DNA from: Helicobacteraceae bacterium | GTDB lineage: Bacteria; Campylobacterota; Campylobacteria; Campylobacterales; Sulfurimonadaceae | Direction of reading: 5' to 3' | Assembly: GCA_027063225.1 (NCBI GenBank) | Contig: JAMOSG010000023.1 | Span: 1 to 41,638, forward strand | DNA: 41,638 nucleotides | Shown: one piece after another, positions 1-7,312 of the stretch | How positions within the stretch are numbered: position 1 is the first letter of the stretch | Layout of the letters: every line of letters starts with the position of its first letter | The notes under the pieces: model-generated | The model's input: the letters and a program-made list of their open reading frames with translations, nothing else | Told to the model about the DNA's origin: nothing | Database searches by the model: none | Made by a program: the position numbers and the translations under genes

Positions 1-353
1 TTGGAAACTTTTTAAATCAAGAGCTTATTGGTCGTGCAACTGATGTAAGCTGGGGGATTTTAGTAGATGGAGTTTTAAGACACCCTTCACAACTCTATGA
101 AGCATTTTTAGAAGGGTTTATGGTTTTTGTGGTTGTTTTTTTCTATAGAAAATTCAAAAAATTTGAAGGTGAATTAGCACTTGTGTATGCTTTTAGTTAT
201 GGCATTTTTAGAGCTATTGCAGAGATTTGGCGTGCACCTGATGTACAGATTGGATATGTGTGTTGTAACTTTGTAACACAAGGGCAAGTTATGAGCCTTG
301 GTATGAGTGCAATAGCAGCTCTTTTTTGGGTTTATTTTAGAAAAAAAGCTTAA
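1..353 (+). CDS. lgt: Prolipoprotein diacylglyceryl transferase, C-terminal part (cut by window start)
   Basis: Inner-membrane enzyme that moves diacylglycerol from phosphatidylglycerol to the lipobox cysteine of prolipoproteins. The frame is open from base 3 and ends with TAA at 351-353, giving about 116 C-terminal residues. The family signature is visible: GNFLNQELIGRATD, then RHPSQLYEAFLEG, followed by two or three hydrophobic segments. The internal ATG at 120 lies inside the protein and is not the start. DUF1294 follows 3 nt after the stop, suggesting cotranscription. Several lipoproteins elsewhere in the window would be substrates of this enzyme. The assignment is confident; the true start lies outside the window. 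Confidence 0.93.
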   Translation, partial: GNFLNQELIGRATDVSWGILVDGVLRHPSQLYEAFLEGFMVFVVVFFYRKFKKFEGELALVYAFSYGIFRAIAEIWRAPDVQIGYVCCNFVTQGQVMSLGMSAIAALFWVYFRKKA

Positions 354-356
354 ATT

Positions 357-656
357 ATGGTGCAAAAACTTCTTTTATATTACCTTGTTTTTATGAGTGT
401 TATTACATTTGTAACATTTGGAATAGACAAGTTTTTAGCACTTAAATCTTTAAGACGCATTAGTGAAAAGAGGCTGCATACTCTTTCACTTTTAGGTGGT
501 TTTGTAGGTGCACTCTTTGGTATGGCATTTTTTCGTCATAAGGTAAGTAAAAAAGAGTTTTATCTCAAAGAGTTAGCTATTATTTTTATTTGGATTATAT
601 GGCTAGTATTTTATTTTTTAGATTATAATCGACTTAATTTTTTAGATGTAGGATAG
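357..656 (+). CDS. DUF1294 family small membrane protein
   Basis: A 99-residue protein with about three hydrophobic segments. It matches the DUF1294 pattern: an N-terminal membrane helix followed by FGIDKFLAL, a basic RRISE-KRLH stretch, a glycine-rich LLGGFVGALFGM helix and the RHK-x-x-K motif, then a final membrane helix. The function of the family is unknown; some members are fused to cold-shock domains. It sits 3 nt after lgt and 3 nt before the next gene, so it is probably part of the lgt transcript. The start is an ATG. Confidence 0.8.
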   Translation: MVQKLLLYYLVFMSVITFVTFGIDKFLALKSLRRISEKRLHTLSLLGGFVGALFGMAFFRHKVSKKEFYLKELAIIFIWIIWLVFYFLDYNRLNFLDVG

Positions 657-659
657 ATA

Positions 660-929
660 ATGAAAAAAGTTTTTATAGGAATAGTTACAAGTTTAAGTTT
701 ATATGCTGGAATGTGGGATATGATGGAGAGTGAAGCTAATACAACATTTCATAAAGCTGGAGAGTATGCACATAAAGCATATGATTCTAAACCTATGCAG
801 AAAGCCAAAGAGTATGGTAAAAAAGGTTGGGATAAATCAAAAGAATATGGTAAAAAAGGGTACGATTATGCAAAAGATAGTTTTGATGAGTACTATTTAG
901 ATGATAATTCAGAAAAAGGGGAAGAGTAA
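660..929 (+). CDS. Small secreted 11-residue-repeat protein, unknown function
   Basis: An 89-residue protein with a plausible signal peptide (MKKVFIGIVTSLSLYA, cleavage likely after LYA). The mature part is highly charged and rich in Lys, Tyr and Gly. It contains two adjacent 11-residue repeats, KEYGKKGWDKS and KEYGKKGYDYA, and looser copies before them. Eleven-residue periodicity of this kind suits an amphipathic helix, as in LEA-like or apolipoprotein-like surface-binding proteins, but no homologue is recognised. AGGAT precedes the ATG, and the stop abuts the ATG of the ArsC-like gene. The acidic C-terminus ends in EKGEE. Confidence 0.65.
   Translation: MKKVFIGIVTSLSLYAGMWDMMESEANTTFHKAGEYAHKAYDSKPMQKAKEYGKKGWDKSKEYGKKGYDYAKDSFDEYYLDDNSEKGEE
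807..872 (+). repeat. Two tandem 33-bp repeats inside the small secreted protein gene
   Basis: Units at 807-839 and 840-872 encode KEYGKKGWDKS and KEYGKKGYDYA. The first 18 bases differ at only one position and the last part diverges more. This indicates an in-frame duplication of an 11-codon module. Confidence 0.8.
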
Positions 930-1286
930 ATGAAAGTTACAATTTGGCATAATCCACGTTGTTCAAAGTCACGTGAAGCATTAAAAATTTTACAAGAGTA
1001 TAATGTAGAGGCGGAAATTTTTAAATATCTCGATGAGCAACCTTCAAAAGAGGAGATTAAAGATATCCTTAATCGTTTAGGATATGAAAGTCCAAGAGAT
1101 CTTATGCGTACAAAAGAGGCAATTTATAAAGAGCTGAATTTAAAAGAGGTGGAAGATTCAGAGCAACTTTTAGAAGCGATGGAACAAAATCCAAGACTTA
1201 TTGAGCGTCCTATTTTAATAAAGGAAGATGGAAAAGCTATAGTTGGTCGTCCAACTGAAATTGTAGCGGAGTTTATAGCAAAATAG
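930..1286 (+). CDS. arsC: ArsC-family (glutaredoxin-type arsenate reductase-like) protein
   Basis: A 118-residue thioredoxin-fold protein of the ArsC/Spx superfamily. The N-terminal WHNPRCSKSREAL carries the catalytic-type Cys11 in a CxxS context, and RLIERPIL near residue 90 carries the Arg seen in arsenate-binding members; VGRPTE follows. The length fits glutathione/glutaredoxin-linked arsenate reductases. No arsenite pump or ArsR regulator is nearby, so the physiological substrate may not be arsenate. The ATG directly follows the preceding TAA. A perfect inverted repeat follows the gene. Confidence 0.78.
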   Translation: MKVTIWHNPRCSKSREALKILQEYNVEAEIFKYLDEQPSKEEIKDILNRLGYESPRDLMRTKEAIYKELNLKEVEDSEQLLEAMEQNPRLIERPILIKEDGKAIVGRPTEIVAEFIAK

Positions 1287-1291
1287 TCCTA

Positions 1292-1319
1292 CTAGGAGTT
1301 TAAATTTTTAAACTCCTAG
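1292..1319. terminator. Bidirectional hairpin between arsC-like and pilT-like genes
   Basis: Perfect 13-bp arms (CTAGGAGTTTAAA at 1292-1304 and its complement at 1307-1319) with a 2-nt loop lie between two convergent genes. The minus-strand stop codon (1316-1318) is inside the stem. T-rich sequence flanks the stem, so it probably ends transcripts from both sides. Confidence 0.75.
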
Positions 1320-2413
1320 AGATTTTCCATAGCTTTTAAAAGCTCCTCTGGTCTATTTGAACTTCTAATAGCGTTTTCTTTAGAGATAATATCTTCTTGT
1401 AAAAGTTCCATAAGTTGTTGATTTTGTGTTGTCATAAATGTTTCTTGTTGGTTTATCTGCATTTGTGAATAGATTTGGTGCATTTTATCTTCACGTATTA
1501 AATTTCCAATAGCAGGATTTGAGATTAAAATCTCTTGTGTTGCAACCATGCCACCATCTTTTTTAGGTATAAGCATTTGAGATATAATAGAAACAAGTGA
1601 ACTTGCAAGTTGTGCACGAATTTGTGGTTGTTCATCTCCATCAAATACATCAATAATACGGTTAATTGTTCCTGGTGCTGAGTTTGTATGGAGTGTTCCA
1701 AAAACCAAGTGTCCAGTTTCAGCTGCAGTAAGAGCTGCTGCAATTGTTTCTTTATCGCGCATCTCCCCAATTAAAATAATATCTGGGTCTTGTCTTAGAG
1801 CATATTTTAGAGCTGCAGCGAACGATTTTGTAGTGCTTCCAACATCACGTTGAGAAAAAAGAGATTTATTGTTTTTGTGCACAAACTCTACCGGGTCTTC
1901 TACTGTGATGATGTGTCTGCGTTGTGTCATATTTATTTCGTGTAACATTGATGCAAGAGTTGTTGACTTACCACTTCCTGTTGGTCCTGTTACTAAAATA
2001 AGCCCTTTTTCACGTTTAATAAGTTCTTTGAAAATTGGTGGGTTTCCATATTCATCGAGTGTTGGAATATTGAGTGGAATCATACGAAATGCACATGCAA
2101 TTCCGTGGATTGTTCTGTAGTAGTTTGCACGAAAACGCCCAATATCTTTAAGTTCAAAAGAGAAATCAAGTTCGTAGTTTTCTTCAAACTCTTTTTTCTG
2201 TTTCTCTTCAATAAGTGCGTATGCCATTTGCTCAATTTCACTTGCACTTAAAATGGGAAGGTTCAGTGCACGCAACTCTTTGTCTATACGAATTTGTGGT
2301 TCACTACCAGGAACAAGGTGTAAGTCTGAAGACTTAAATGCAAGAACACTCTTTAGAAGTTTTTTAATATCGAGATGTTTAGGTTTTTCTGTGCCACCAG
2401 GGTGTAAGCTCAT
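1316..2413 (-). CDS. pilT: PilT-like type IV pilus retraction ATPase
   Basis: A 365-residue secretion ATPase of the PilT/PilU group, which powers pilus depolymerisation at the inner membrane. Visible motifs are Walker A GPTGSGKST (about 143-151), Asp-box VEDPVEF, Walker B DIILIGEMRD (about 211-220), His-box TGHLVFGTLHT (about 234-243), and NPAIGNLIRED near 300, which corresponds to the AIRNLIRE element of PilT. No pilin, PilB or PilC gene is in the window. Its start overlaps the end of the YffB-like gene by 4 nt, so it is translated from the same message as gatC. PilU is the main alternative. Confidence 0.9.
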   Translation of the reverse strand: MSLHPGGTEKPKHLDIKKLLKSVLAFKSSDLHLVPGSEPQIRIDKELRALNLPILSASEIEQMAYALIEEKQKKEFEENYELDFSFELKDIGRFRANYYRTIHGIACAFRMIPLNIPTLDEYGNPPIFKELIKREKGLILVTGPTGSGKSTTLASMLHEINMTQRRHIITVEDPVEFVHKNNKSLFSQRDVGSTTKSFAAALKYALRQDPDIILIGEMRDKETIAAALTAAETGHLVFGTLHTNSAPGTINRIIDVFDGDEQPQIRAQLASSLVSIISQMLIPKKDGGMVATQEILISNPAIGNLIREDKMHQIYSQMQINQQETFMTTQNQQLMELLQEDIISKENAIRSSNRPEELLKAMENL

Positions 2414-2754
2414 AATAATTCTCCTTCATATTCCTCTTGTTTAAAACCAACAAGAAGTTTATTTTTATATTCTAAAACAGGTCTCTTTATAAGGATATTT
2501 TCTTTACAAAGCCACTCTTTTTGAGCATTTTCATCTAAGTTGAGCTCTTTAAGGTTGAGTGTTTTGTATGTTGTTGAGCGTTTGTTAAAGAGTTGTTTGA
2601 GTGTTGTTTTTTGAAGCCAAGACTCTATTTTATCGCATCCAACTTGCTCCTCTTTGTAGTCATGAAAAGTAAATTCAAGTGAGTTTTTTTTCAAAAAAGA
2701 GAGAGCTTTTTTTGTGGAATCACAATTTTTTATGCCATAAATATGAATCATCAC
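2410..2754 (-). CDS. YffB/Spx-like ArsC-superfamily protein
   Basis: A 114-residue protein starting IHIYGIKNCDSTKKAL, the typical YffB/Spx/ArsC opening with a single Cys near residue 11 in a CxxS context, and ending with IKRPVLEYKNKLLVGF, matching YffB. YffB proteins have a thioredoxin fold and poorly known function; Spx members bind RNA polymerase in Firmicutes. The Met-Met start makes 2751 possible too. It is the middle gene of a gatC - yffB-like - pilT unit, with a 2-nt gap upstream and a 4-nt overlap downstream. It is a second ArsC-fold protein within 1.2 kb of the one at 930. Confidence 0.8.
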   Translation of the reverse strand: MMIHIYGIKNCDSTKKALSFLKKNSLEFTFHDYKEEQVGCDKIESWLQKTTLKQLFNKRSTTYKTLNLKELNLDENAQKEWLCKENILIKRPVLEYKNKLLVGFKQEEYEGELL

Positions 2755-2756
2755 TA

Positions 2757-3047
2757 TTACTCAATAATTTTTGGAACAATAAAGAAGTGATCTTCACTTT
2801 GTGGAGCATGTTTTAAAATTGCATCGTTTATTTCAGTATCGCATGCTGGGATATCTTCTCTTAGTGGAGTAGAAGCATCACTCATTGCAAATTTATCATC
2901 TACACCATCAGTGTTGAGTGTGCTTAGGTTATCTACAAAACTTACAATTTCAGAGAGTTGCTCTATGATTTCATCTCTTTTATCATCAGAGATTTTAACG
3001 TAAGAGAGTTTTTCTAGTCTTGTTAAGAGTTTATCATCTATTTGCAT
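2757..3047 (-). CDS. gatC: Asp-tRNA(Asn)/Glu-tRNA(Gln) amidotransferase subunit C
   Basis: A 96-residue GatC, the small clamp subunit of the GatCAB complex that converts mischarged Glu-tRNA(Gln) and Asp-tRNA(Asn) in bacteria lacking GlnRS or AsnRS. Family features are the helical N-terminus with LTRLEKLSYVKIS, the EIVSFVDNLSTLNTDGV segment, the LREDIP element, and the C-terminal end HFFIVPKIIE. AGGA lies upstream of the ATG. gatA and gatB are not adjacent, as is common in Campylobacterota. It is the first gene of the minus-strand unit leading to pilT. Confidence 0.92.
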   Translation of the reverse strand: MQIDDKLLTRLEKLSYVKISDDKRDEIIEQLSEIVSFVDNLSTLNTDGVDDKFAMSDASTPLREDIPACDTEINDAILKHAPQSEDHFFIVPKIIE

Positions 3048-3075
3048 TGTTTTTCCTAGAGTAATTTTTTAGCTA

Positions 3076-3081
3076 ATTGTA
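3076..3081 (-). promoter_or_regulatory. Possible -10 element for gatC operon
   Basis: The minus strand reads TACAAT about 29 nt upstream of the gatC ATG, preceded by a T-rich stretch, as in Campylobacterota sigma-70 promoters, which lack a strong -35. It is placed in a divergent intergenic region. Confidence 0.35.
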
Positions 3082-3127
3082 ACGAAAAAAACTTAGCTCT
3101 TTGATAAAACTTTAACAAACTATGCGA

Positions 3128-3133
3128 TATTAT
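3128..3133 (+). promoter_or_regulatory. Possible -10 element for the YfgM-like gene
   Basis: TATTAT lies 27 nt upstream of the TTG start at 3161, in the divergent intergenic region. The call rests on position and sequence only. Confidence 0.3.
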
Positions 3134-3160
3134 TACTCAAAAAGAAGTAAGGAATAGTTT

Positions 3161-3757
3161 TTGAGCTTAAAAAATGATTTAGAGATGGTAAAAGAGGAAC
3201 TTAACTCAGAAGAGAAGTTTTTTGAAAAAGCTGTTGTTACAGAGAGATTTATTAAAAAATATAAAAATTTAATGATTGGAGCAGCGGTTGTTGTAGCTGT
3301 AGCAGTTGTTGGAAATTTTGCTTATACGTTAAAAGAGCAAAACAGAATTGAAAGTGCAAATAAAGCTTTTGCACTTTTAGAGAAAAACCCACAAGATGAA
3401 GCAGCAAAAAAAGAGCTTTTAGCATCAAGCCCAATACTTTATGATGCTTGGACTTATGCACAAGCTATTGCCAATGCAAATATAGCAGAGCTTAAAAAAT
3501 TAGAAACAACTAAGACGCCTATTATTGGGGATTTAGCTACGTACGAAGTAGCTTCTCAAACTGCAGATGAGAAGATGTTAAATAGCTACGCAGCAAAACA
3601 AGATGCAATATACAAAGATTTAGCGCAAATTGAGAGTGCGGTGCTTCTTATGCAAGCAAATAAGATAGACCAAGCACACCAAAAACTTCAAATGATCTCT
3701 CAAAACTCAGCACTTTACAAGCTTGCAAAAGCGTTATTACACTACGGGGTAAAATAA
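3161..3757 (+). CDS. YfgM-like membrane-anchored TPR-type protein
   Basis: A 198-residue protein with a cytoplasmic N-terminus, one membrane helix (about residues 36-56, alanine/valine-rich), and an alpha-helical periplasmic domain that looks TPR-like. This is the architecture of YfgM, an ancillary subunit of the SecYEG translocon that works with PpiD in E. coli. The start is TTG with TAAGGA about 8 nt upstream; no earlier in-frame start is supported. The next gene encodes a lipoprotein resembling BamB, giving the same order as yfgM-bamB in gammaproteobacteria. Sequence similarity alone is weak, so the name rests partly on gene order. Confidence 0.6.
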   Translation: MSLKNDLEMVKEELNSEEKFFEKAVVTERFIKKYKNLMIGAAVVVAVAVVGNFAYTLKEQNRIESANKAFALLEKNPQDEAAKKELLASSPILYDAWTYAQAIANANIAELKKLETTKTPIIGDLATYEVASQTADEKMLNSYAAKQDAIYKDLAQIESAVLLMQANKIDQAHQKLQMISQNSALYKLAKALLHYGVK

Positions 3758-3759
3758 TT

Positions 3760-4797
3760 TTGAGAAGTTTTATCCCTCTTTTTATTGCATTTACTCTTTT
3801 TATTTTTAGTGGGTGTAGTTTACAAAAAGTGTATGAGCCTAAGTTTACAACAGGCACATGGAAAGATTATGGGGATTTAAACAGTAGCATTGTAGATGTT
3901 GAAAACAATGTTGCAGCACTTCAGGAGCAAAAACTTCTTGTAGATGATAAGCTTTTAGATTTTCCACCAAAGCTTGATGCCAAAAGTAGGGTTATAAGCT
4001 ATAAAGATAAAAAGCTTATCTTTACATCATTTGATGATAACCTAACTGTAGATAATGGTAACAAAAGTATCACATTTAACTTTGCAAAAACAGTTGCTAC
4101 TGCTGCTGTGTCTGGTGATACTTTAGCTGTACTTTTTGGTGATGATGAGATGGCACTTTACTCACTCTCTACAAAAGAGCCATTTTTTAAAGCTCAAGGT
4201 GGAGAGGCGATAGCGCTTGATTCTAAAATAACACCGCCATTTTTTATGAGAGATTTAGTTGTTTTTTCAACACTTGATGGAAAAGTGGTTATTGTTAGTA
4301 CAAGATTTAAAAAAGTTCTACGTAGTGTTTTAGTTTCTGCACAAGAGTATTTTAACAATATTATCTATTTTAATATTATAGATAATAAAATCATAGCTGC
4401 AACAAACAAAGCACTCCTTTCGCTCTCTGTAAAAGAGATAAAAAATGAGTATGAAGCGCGTGAAATAAAATATGATGGGAAGTTTTTATACCTTTTTACT
4501 AAACAAGGAGAGGTGTTAAAACTAGACTCCAATTTGGATGTTGTAAAGAAAATAAAATTTCCATTTGCACACTTTTTAGCGGTTGTTCTTTCAGATGATA
4601 CTTTATACATTTATGAAAAAGAGGGGTATTTAATTCTTCTAAATAAAGATAATTTAGAGGATTATTTGGTGTATAAGGTAAATATGCCTGAGGGTTATGT
4701 TTATGAATCGCACGATAGAATCTACCAAGATAGTATATATCTACAAATTGTAAAACCTAAGTGTGTAGAATGTCAAACGAACTCGAAGCATTTTTAG
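3760..4797 (+). CDS. BamB-like beta-propeller lipoprotein (putative)
   Basis: A 345-residue lipoprotein whose signal peptide ends in the lipobox FSGC (Cys19). The rest is a series of short beta-strand repeats such as LIFTSF, LAVLFGDDEMALYSL, LVVFSTLDGKVVIVS, KIIAATNKALLSLS and LYLFTKQGEVLKLDS, suggesting a PQQ-type beta-propeller as in BamB of the outer-membrane assembly machine. It begins with TTG 2 nt after the YfgM-like gene and has GGGGT upstream. The C-terminal coding region overlaps the recombinase gene. BamB is inferred from architecture and neighbour; direct identity is low. Confidence 0.55.
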   Translation: MRSFIPLFIAFTLFIFSGCSLQKVYEPKFTTGTWKDYGDLNSSIVDVENNVAALQEQKLLVDDKLLDFPPKLDAKSRVISYKDKKLIFTSFDDNLTVDNGNKSITFNFAKTVATAAVSGDTLAVLFGDDEMALYSLSTKEPFFKAQGGEAIALDSKITPPFFMRDLVVFSTLDGKVVIVSTRFKKVLRSVLVSAQEYFNNIIYFNIIDNKIIAATNKALLSLSVKEIKNEYEAREIKYDGKFLYLFTKQGEVLKLDSNLDVVKKIKFPFAHFLAVVLSDDTLYIYEKEGYLILLNKDNLEDYLVYKVNMPEGYVYESHDRIYQDSIYLQIVKPKCVECQTNSKHF

Positions 4798-5585
4798 AGT
4801 ATATAACTGTTACAAAAGCACTTAGCCAAAAAACTATAGAGGCTTACAAAAGTGACTTAGAAGCATTAGAAAATGATGCTTCTAAAAGCTTGATAAATCT
4901 CGATTTAGAAAAAATTCTTCCACTCCTTACAAAATACACAAACAAACGCACACTCAATAGAAAATTCTCAGCTTTAAATGCTTTTTATGATTTTTGCTAT
5001 AAACAACAGTTTTTAGAAGATAAAACAAAAATCCCCTTTGCTAAGATTCCAAAAAACCTTCCAAAATTTGTAAGTTATGAAGAGATTATGCACTCTTTAG
5101 AGCTTATAGATAGATCTACGTGGATAGGGAAGCGTGACTATGCTTTAATTCTTTTTTTGTATGCAACAGGAGCGCGCATAAGTGAAGCGTTGGAGATTCA
5201 AAAGAGTGATATTGAAGATGAATGGGTAAAAATTCGCCACGCAAAAGGGCAAAAAGAGCGAATTGTGCCTATTGCTCCTGTGGCACTTGAAGCACTTAGG
5301 GAGTATTTAGATGCAGTAGAGTTTGACAAAGAGTACTTATGGTACAACTACAAAGGTGGAAAACTTAGTCGTATCTCTGCTTTTAAAATTACGCAAAAAT
5401 ATTTAGGTGTTTCTCCCCATGTTCTTCGCCACTCCTATGCAACATCGCTTATTAGTGGTGGTGCAGATTTGCGTGTTGTGCAAGAACTTTTGGGGCACTC
5501 CTCTTTAGTTACTACACAAATTTATACACATATTCAAAAACAACATCTTAAAGATACTGTTGATGTTTATCATCCAATGGCATAA
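4770..5585 (+). CDS. Xer-type tyrosine recombinase
   Basis: A 271-residue site-specific recombinase with an N-terminal SAM-like DNA-binding domain (about 1-90) and a C-terminal catalytic domain. The full catalytic set is visible: Arg136 in TGARISEAL, Lys159 in AKGQKERIVPI, His217 and Arg220 in HVLRHSYATSL, His243 in LGHSS, and Tyr252 in QIYTH. The role is probably chromosome dimer resolution at a dif site. Campylobacterota usually carry a single recombinase, XerH, but this protein is shorter than the roughly 350-residue XerH of Helicobacter and Campylobacter. I chose ATG 4770; GTG 4761 would add three residues. Its start overlaps the lipoprotein gene by 28 nt. No phage genes surround it. Confidence 0.85.
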   Translation: MSNELEAFLEYITVTKALSQKTIEAYKSDLEALENDASKSLINLDLEKILPLLTKYTNKRTLNRKFSALNAFYDFCYKQQFLEDKTKIPFAKIPKNLPKFVSYEEIMHSLELIDRSTWIGKRDYALILFLYATGARISEALEIQKSDIEDEWVKIRHAKGQKERIVPIAPVALEALREYLDAVEFDKEYLWYNYKGGKLSRISAFKITQKYLGVSPHVLRHSYATSLISGGADLRVVQELLGHSSLVTTQIYTHIQKQHLKDTVDVYHPMA

Positions 5586-5603
5586 TTGTAAAAAGGAATA
5601 AAA

Positions 5604-6107
5604 ATGAAAAAATTAACACCCATACTTGTTGTGCTAGCTTTTGTTGCTATTGTTGTTGGAGTTTTTCTCTCTTTAGCTTCTTCGCAAAATATGACTGTTA
5701 TTGAAAAAGGAAATACAGCCCTAAAGCCACTGCCAATGCAGCTAAATAAATACCAAGATAGTGACTGTGGAATGGTTATAGAGGATTTAGTATACGCTTC
5801 GCAGGTAGTTGCACCAGATGGAAGAACGTGGTTTTTTCATGATCATGGTGGGTTTGTGCATTGGTTAGAGGATAAACCTTTTAAAGATGATGTAAAAATT
5901 TGGGTTATGAGTGTAGATACTCATAGGTGGATAGATGGCAAAAAAGCGTACTATTCAAGAACAGATACTACACCAATGGGGTATGGCTTTGGAGCGTATG
6001 AGCATAAAAAAGAGGGCCTTATACCTTATGAGCAGATGCGACTTTTAATGCTTCGTGGTGAAACGCTTAATAATCCACTTATTAAAAAACAACTTTTAGG
6101 GAATTAA
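5604..6107 (+). CDS. NosL-like copper-binding protein, membrane-anchored
   Basis: A 167-residue protein with an N-terminal membrane helix (about 5-26) and no lipobox. The rest matches NosL: the CGM motif at 55-57 (DSDCGMVIED), an aromatic FFHDHGGFVHWL block, WVMSVDTHRWIDGKKAYY, and TPMGYGFGAYEH at 123-134. NosL proteins bind Cu(I) and supply the nitrous oxide reductase copper centre, and related proteins serve other cuproenzymes. The stop abuts the GTG start of a DsbD_2/SafE-type membrane protein, which fits metal handling. No nosZ is in the window, so the client enzyme is unknown. Confidence 0.72.
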   Translation: MKKLTPILVVLAFVAIVVGVFLSLASSQNMTVIEKGNTALKPLPMQLNKYQDSDCGMVIEDLVYASQVVAPDGRTWFFHDHGGFVHWLEDKPFKDDVKIWVMSVDTHRWIDGKKAYYSRTDTTPMGYGFGAYEHKKEGLIPYEQMRLLMLRGETLNNPLIKKQLLGN

Positions 6108-6824
6108 GTGGAAACTTTTAGCATTTTAACTATAATGAGTATTGCATTTTTAGGCTCTTTTGGACACTGTATAGGTATGTGTGGAGGGATTGTTTTGGCA
6201 TACTCCTCTATAAAAATAGATCCAAATAGCTCTAAAGTTTCTCAAGGAGTAGCACACCTTTTGTACTCTTTTGGTAGAGTTTTTACCTACACACTCTTAG
6301 GTGCACTTTTTGGTGCTTTGGGTGGAGTGGCACTTTTTAGTAATAACGCAAACGGAGCTTTACTTATTTTTGCTGGTGTTGTTATGGTACTTGCTGGACT
6401 TTCTCTTATGGGAAAGATTAAATTTTTAACATTAATAGAACACTCTTTTTCCTCTTCGAGTGTTTATAAAAAAGCGTTTCAGTCTATTTTAAAATCGCGT
6501 TCAAATTTTAGTTTTTTCTTACTTGGTATGTTAAATGGACTCTTGCCCTGTGGGTTTGTGTACTTTTTTGCCATAACAGCAGCAAGTACAGCTGACCCAC
6601 TTTGGGGTGCATTTGTTATGTTTATATTTGGAATAAGCACAATCCCAGCAATGTTTGGACTTGGTTTTTTAACAACACTCGCTTCTGCTACAACTTTTAG
6701 AAATATGATGATGAGTCTTTCTTCTATTGCGGTTATTTTATATGGTGTTTTTACAATTTATAATGGATATGACTACATTACAAACCCTACAAAAACTTTA
6801 CGTGATTGTCATAGTGGGAAGTAG
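6108..6824 (+). CDS. DsbD_2/SafE family membrane protein (probable heavy-metal or reductant transport)
   Basis: A 238-residue polytopic protein with about six membrane segments. The first carries GHCIGMCGG (His20, Cys21, Met24, Cys25) and a later one LLPCGFVYFF (Cys148). These paired motifs mark the family often labelled sulfite exporter TauE/SafE or DsbD_2 (PF13386), which frequently accompanies cytochrome oxidase maturation and copper genes. It starts with GTG immediately after the NosL-like stop, so the two are probably translationally coupled. The specific substrate cannot be read from the sequence; copper is favoured by the neighbour. Confidence 0.75.
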   Translation: METFSILTIMSIAFLGSFGHCIGMCGGIVLAYSSIKIDPNSSKVSQGVAHLLYSFGRVFTYTLLGALFGALGGVALFSNNANGALLIFAGVVMVLAGLSLMGKIKFLTLIEHSFSSSSVYKKAFQSILKSRSNFSFFLLGMLNGLLPCGFVYFFAITAASTADPLWGAFVMFIFGISTIPAMFGLGFLTTLASATTFRNMMMSLSSIAVILYGVFTIYNGYDYITNPTKTLRDCHSGK

Positions 6825-6846
6825 GATAAACTAGAAAGTGAAAAAG

Positions 6847-6863
6847 CGAAACAAGTTGTTTCG
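6847..6863. other. Small perfect inverted repeat downstream of the SafE-like gene
   Basis: CGAAACAA-G-TTGTTTCG forms 8-bp arms with a single central base, 23 nt after the SafE-like stop. No T-run follows, so it is a weak terminator candidate or an operator-like palindrome. It lies at the left edge of the AT-rich remnant region 6825-7550. Confidence 0.35.
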
Positions 6864-6934
6864 TAAAAGAATAATATAGAAGTTATGTAATATTTTTAAA
6901 AAGTGGAAAGAGTTAAAAAAAGGATTTATTAGTT

Positions 6935-7312
6935 ATGAATAGTTTAGATTTAAATGGTTTTGAAAGATATTGTAAAAATATTAACTTTGTAAAGTCAATG
7001 AATAGTTATAAAAACTATATTAAAAAGGGTATTGTTGTATTAACAAATATTTCAAATGTAACACTTAAAGAGTTTTATCAAGAAATTAATAATGGAAATA
7101 AGGATTATTTAAAACAAGATTTTGAAGATTATATTTCAAACGAAGGTTTGCATCAAGATTTATATAGTGATTTTAAATCAGCATTTAAAAAATATATGGA
7201 TTTTTTAAATAAAAAGTATTCTCTTTCAAAAGAGGAAATAAAAAATAATTATAAAAAATTATATGAAGAAATAAAAAATGGTAAAAAAATAACTGGAGTG
7301 GAAACTTTATGA
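6935..7312 (+). pseudogene. Probable N-terminal remnant of a McrB-like restriction protein
   Basis: An open frame of 125 codons, very AT-rich and Lys/Asn-rich compared with its neighbours. The pattern FERYCKN...SMNSYKNYIKKG...LHQDLYSDFKSAFKKYMDFLNKKYS resembles the helical N-terminal domain found before the AAA+ GTPase of McrB-like and other restriction proteins, where a late sALkkYieFl-type motif is typical. The AAA+ part is absent. Just beyond its end, in another frame, lies a C-terminal McrC-like fragment, so both are probably ends of one deleted operon. It could still be a small expressed protein; the McrB link is a pattern-level judgement. Confidence 0.45.

Noticed and set aside
4770..5585. 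Xer-type recombinase as a sign of a mobile element
   Set aside because: No attachment-site repeats, phage or transposon genes flank it; a housekeeping chromosome-resolution role fits better.
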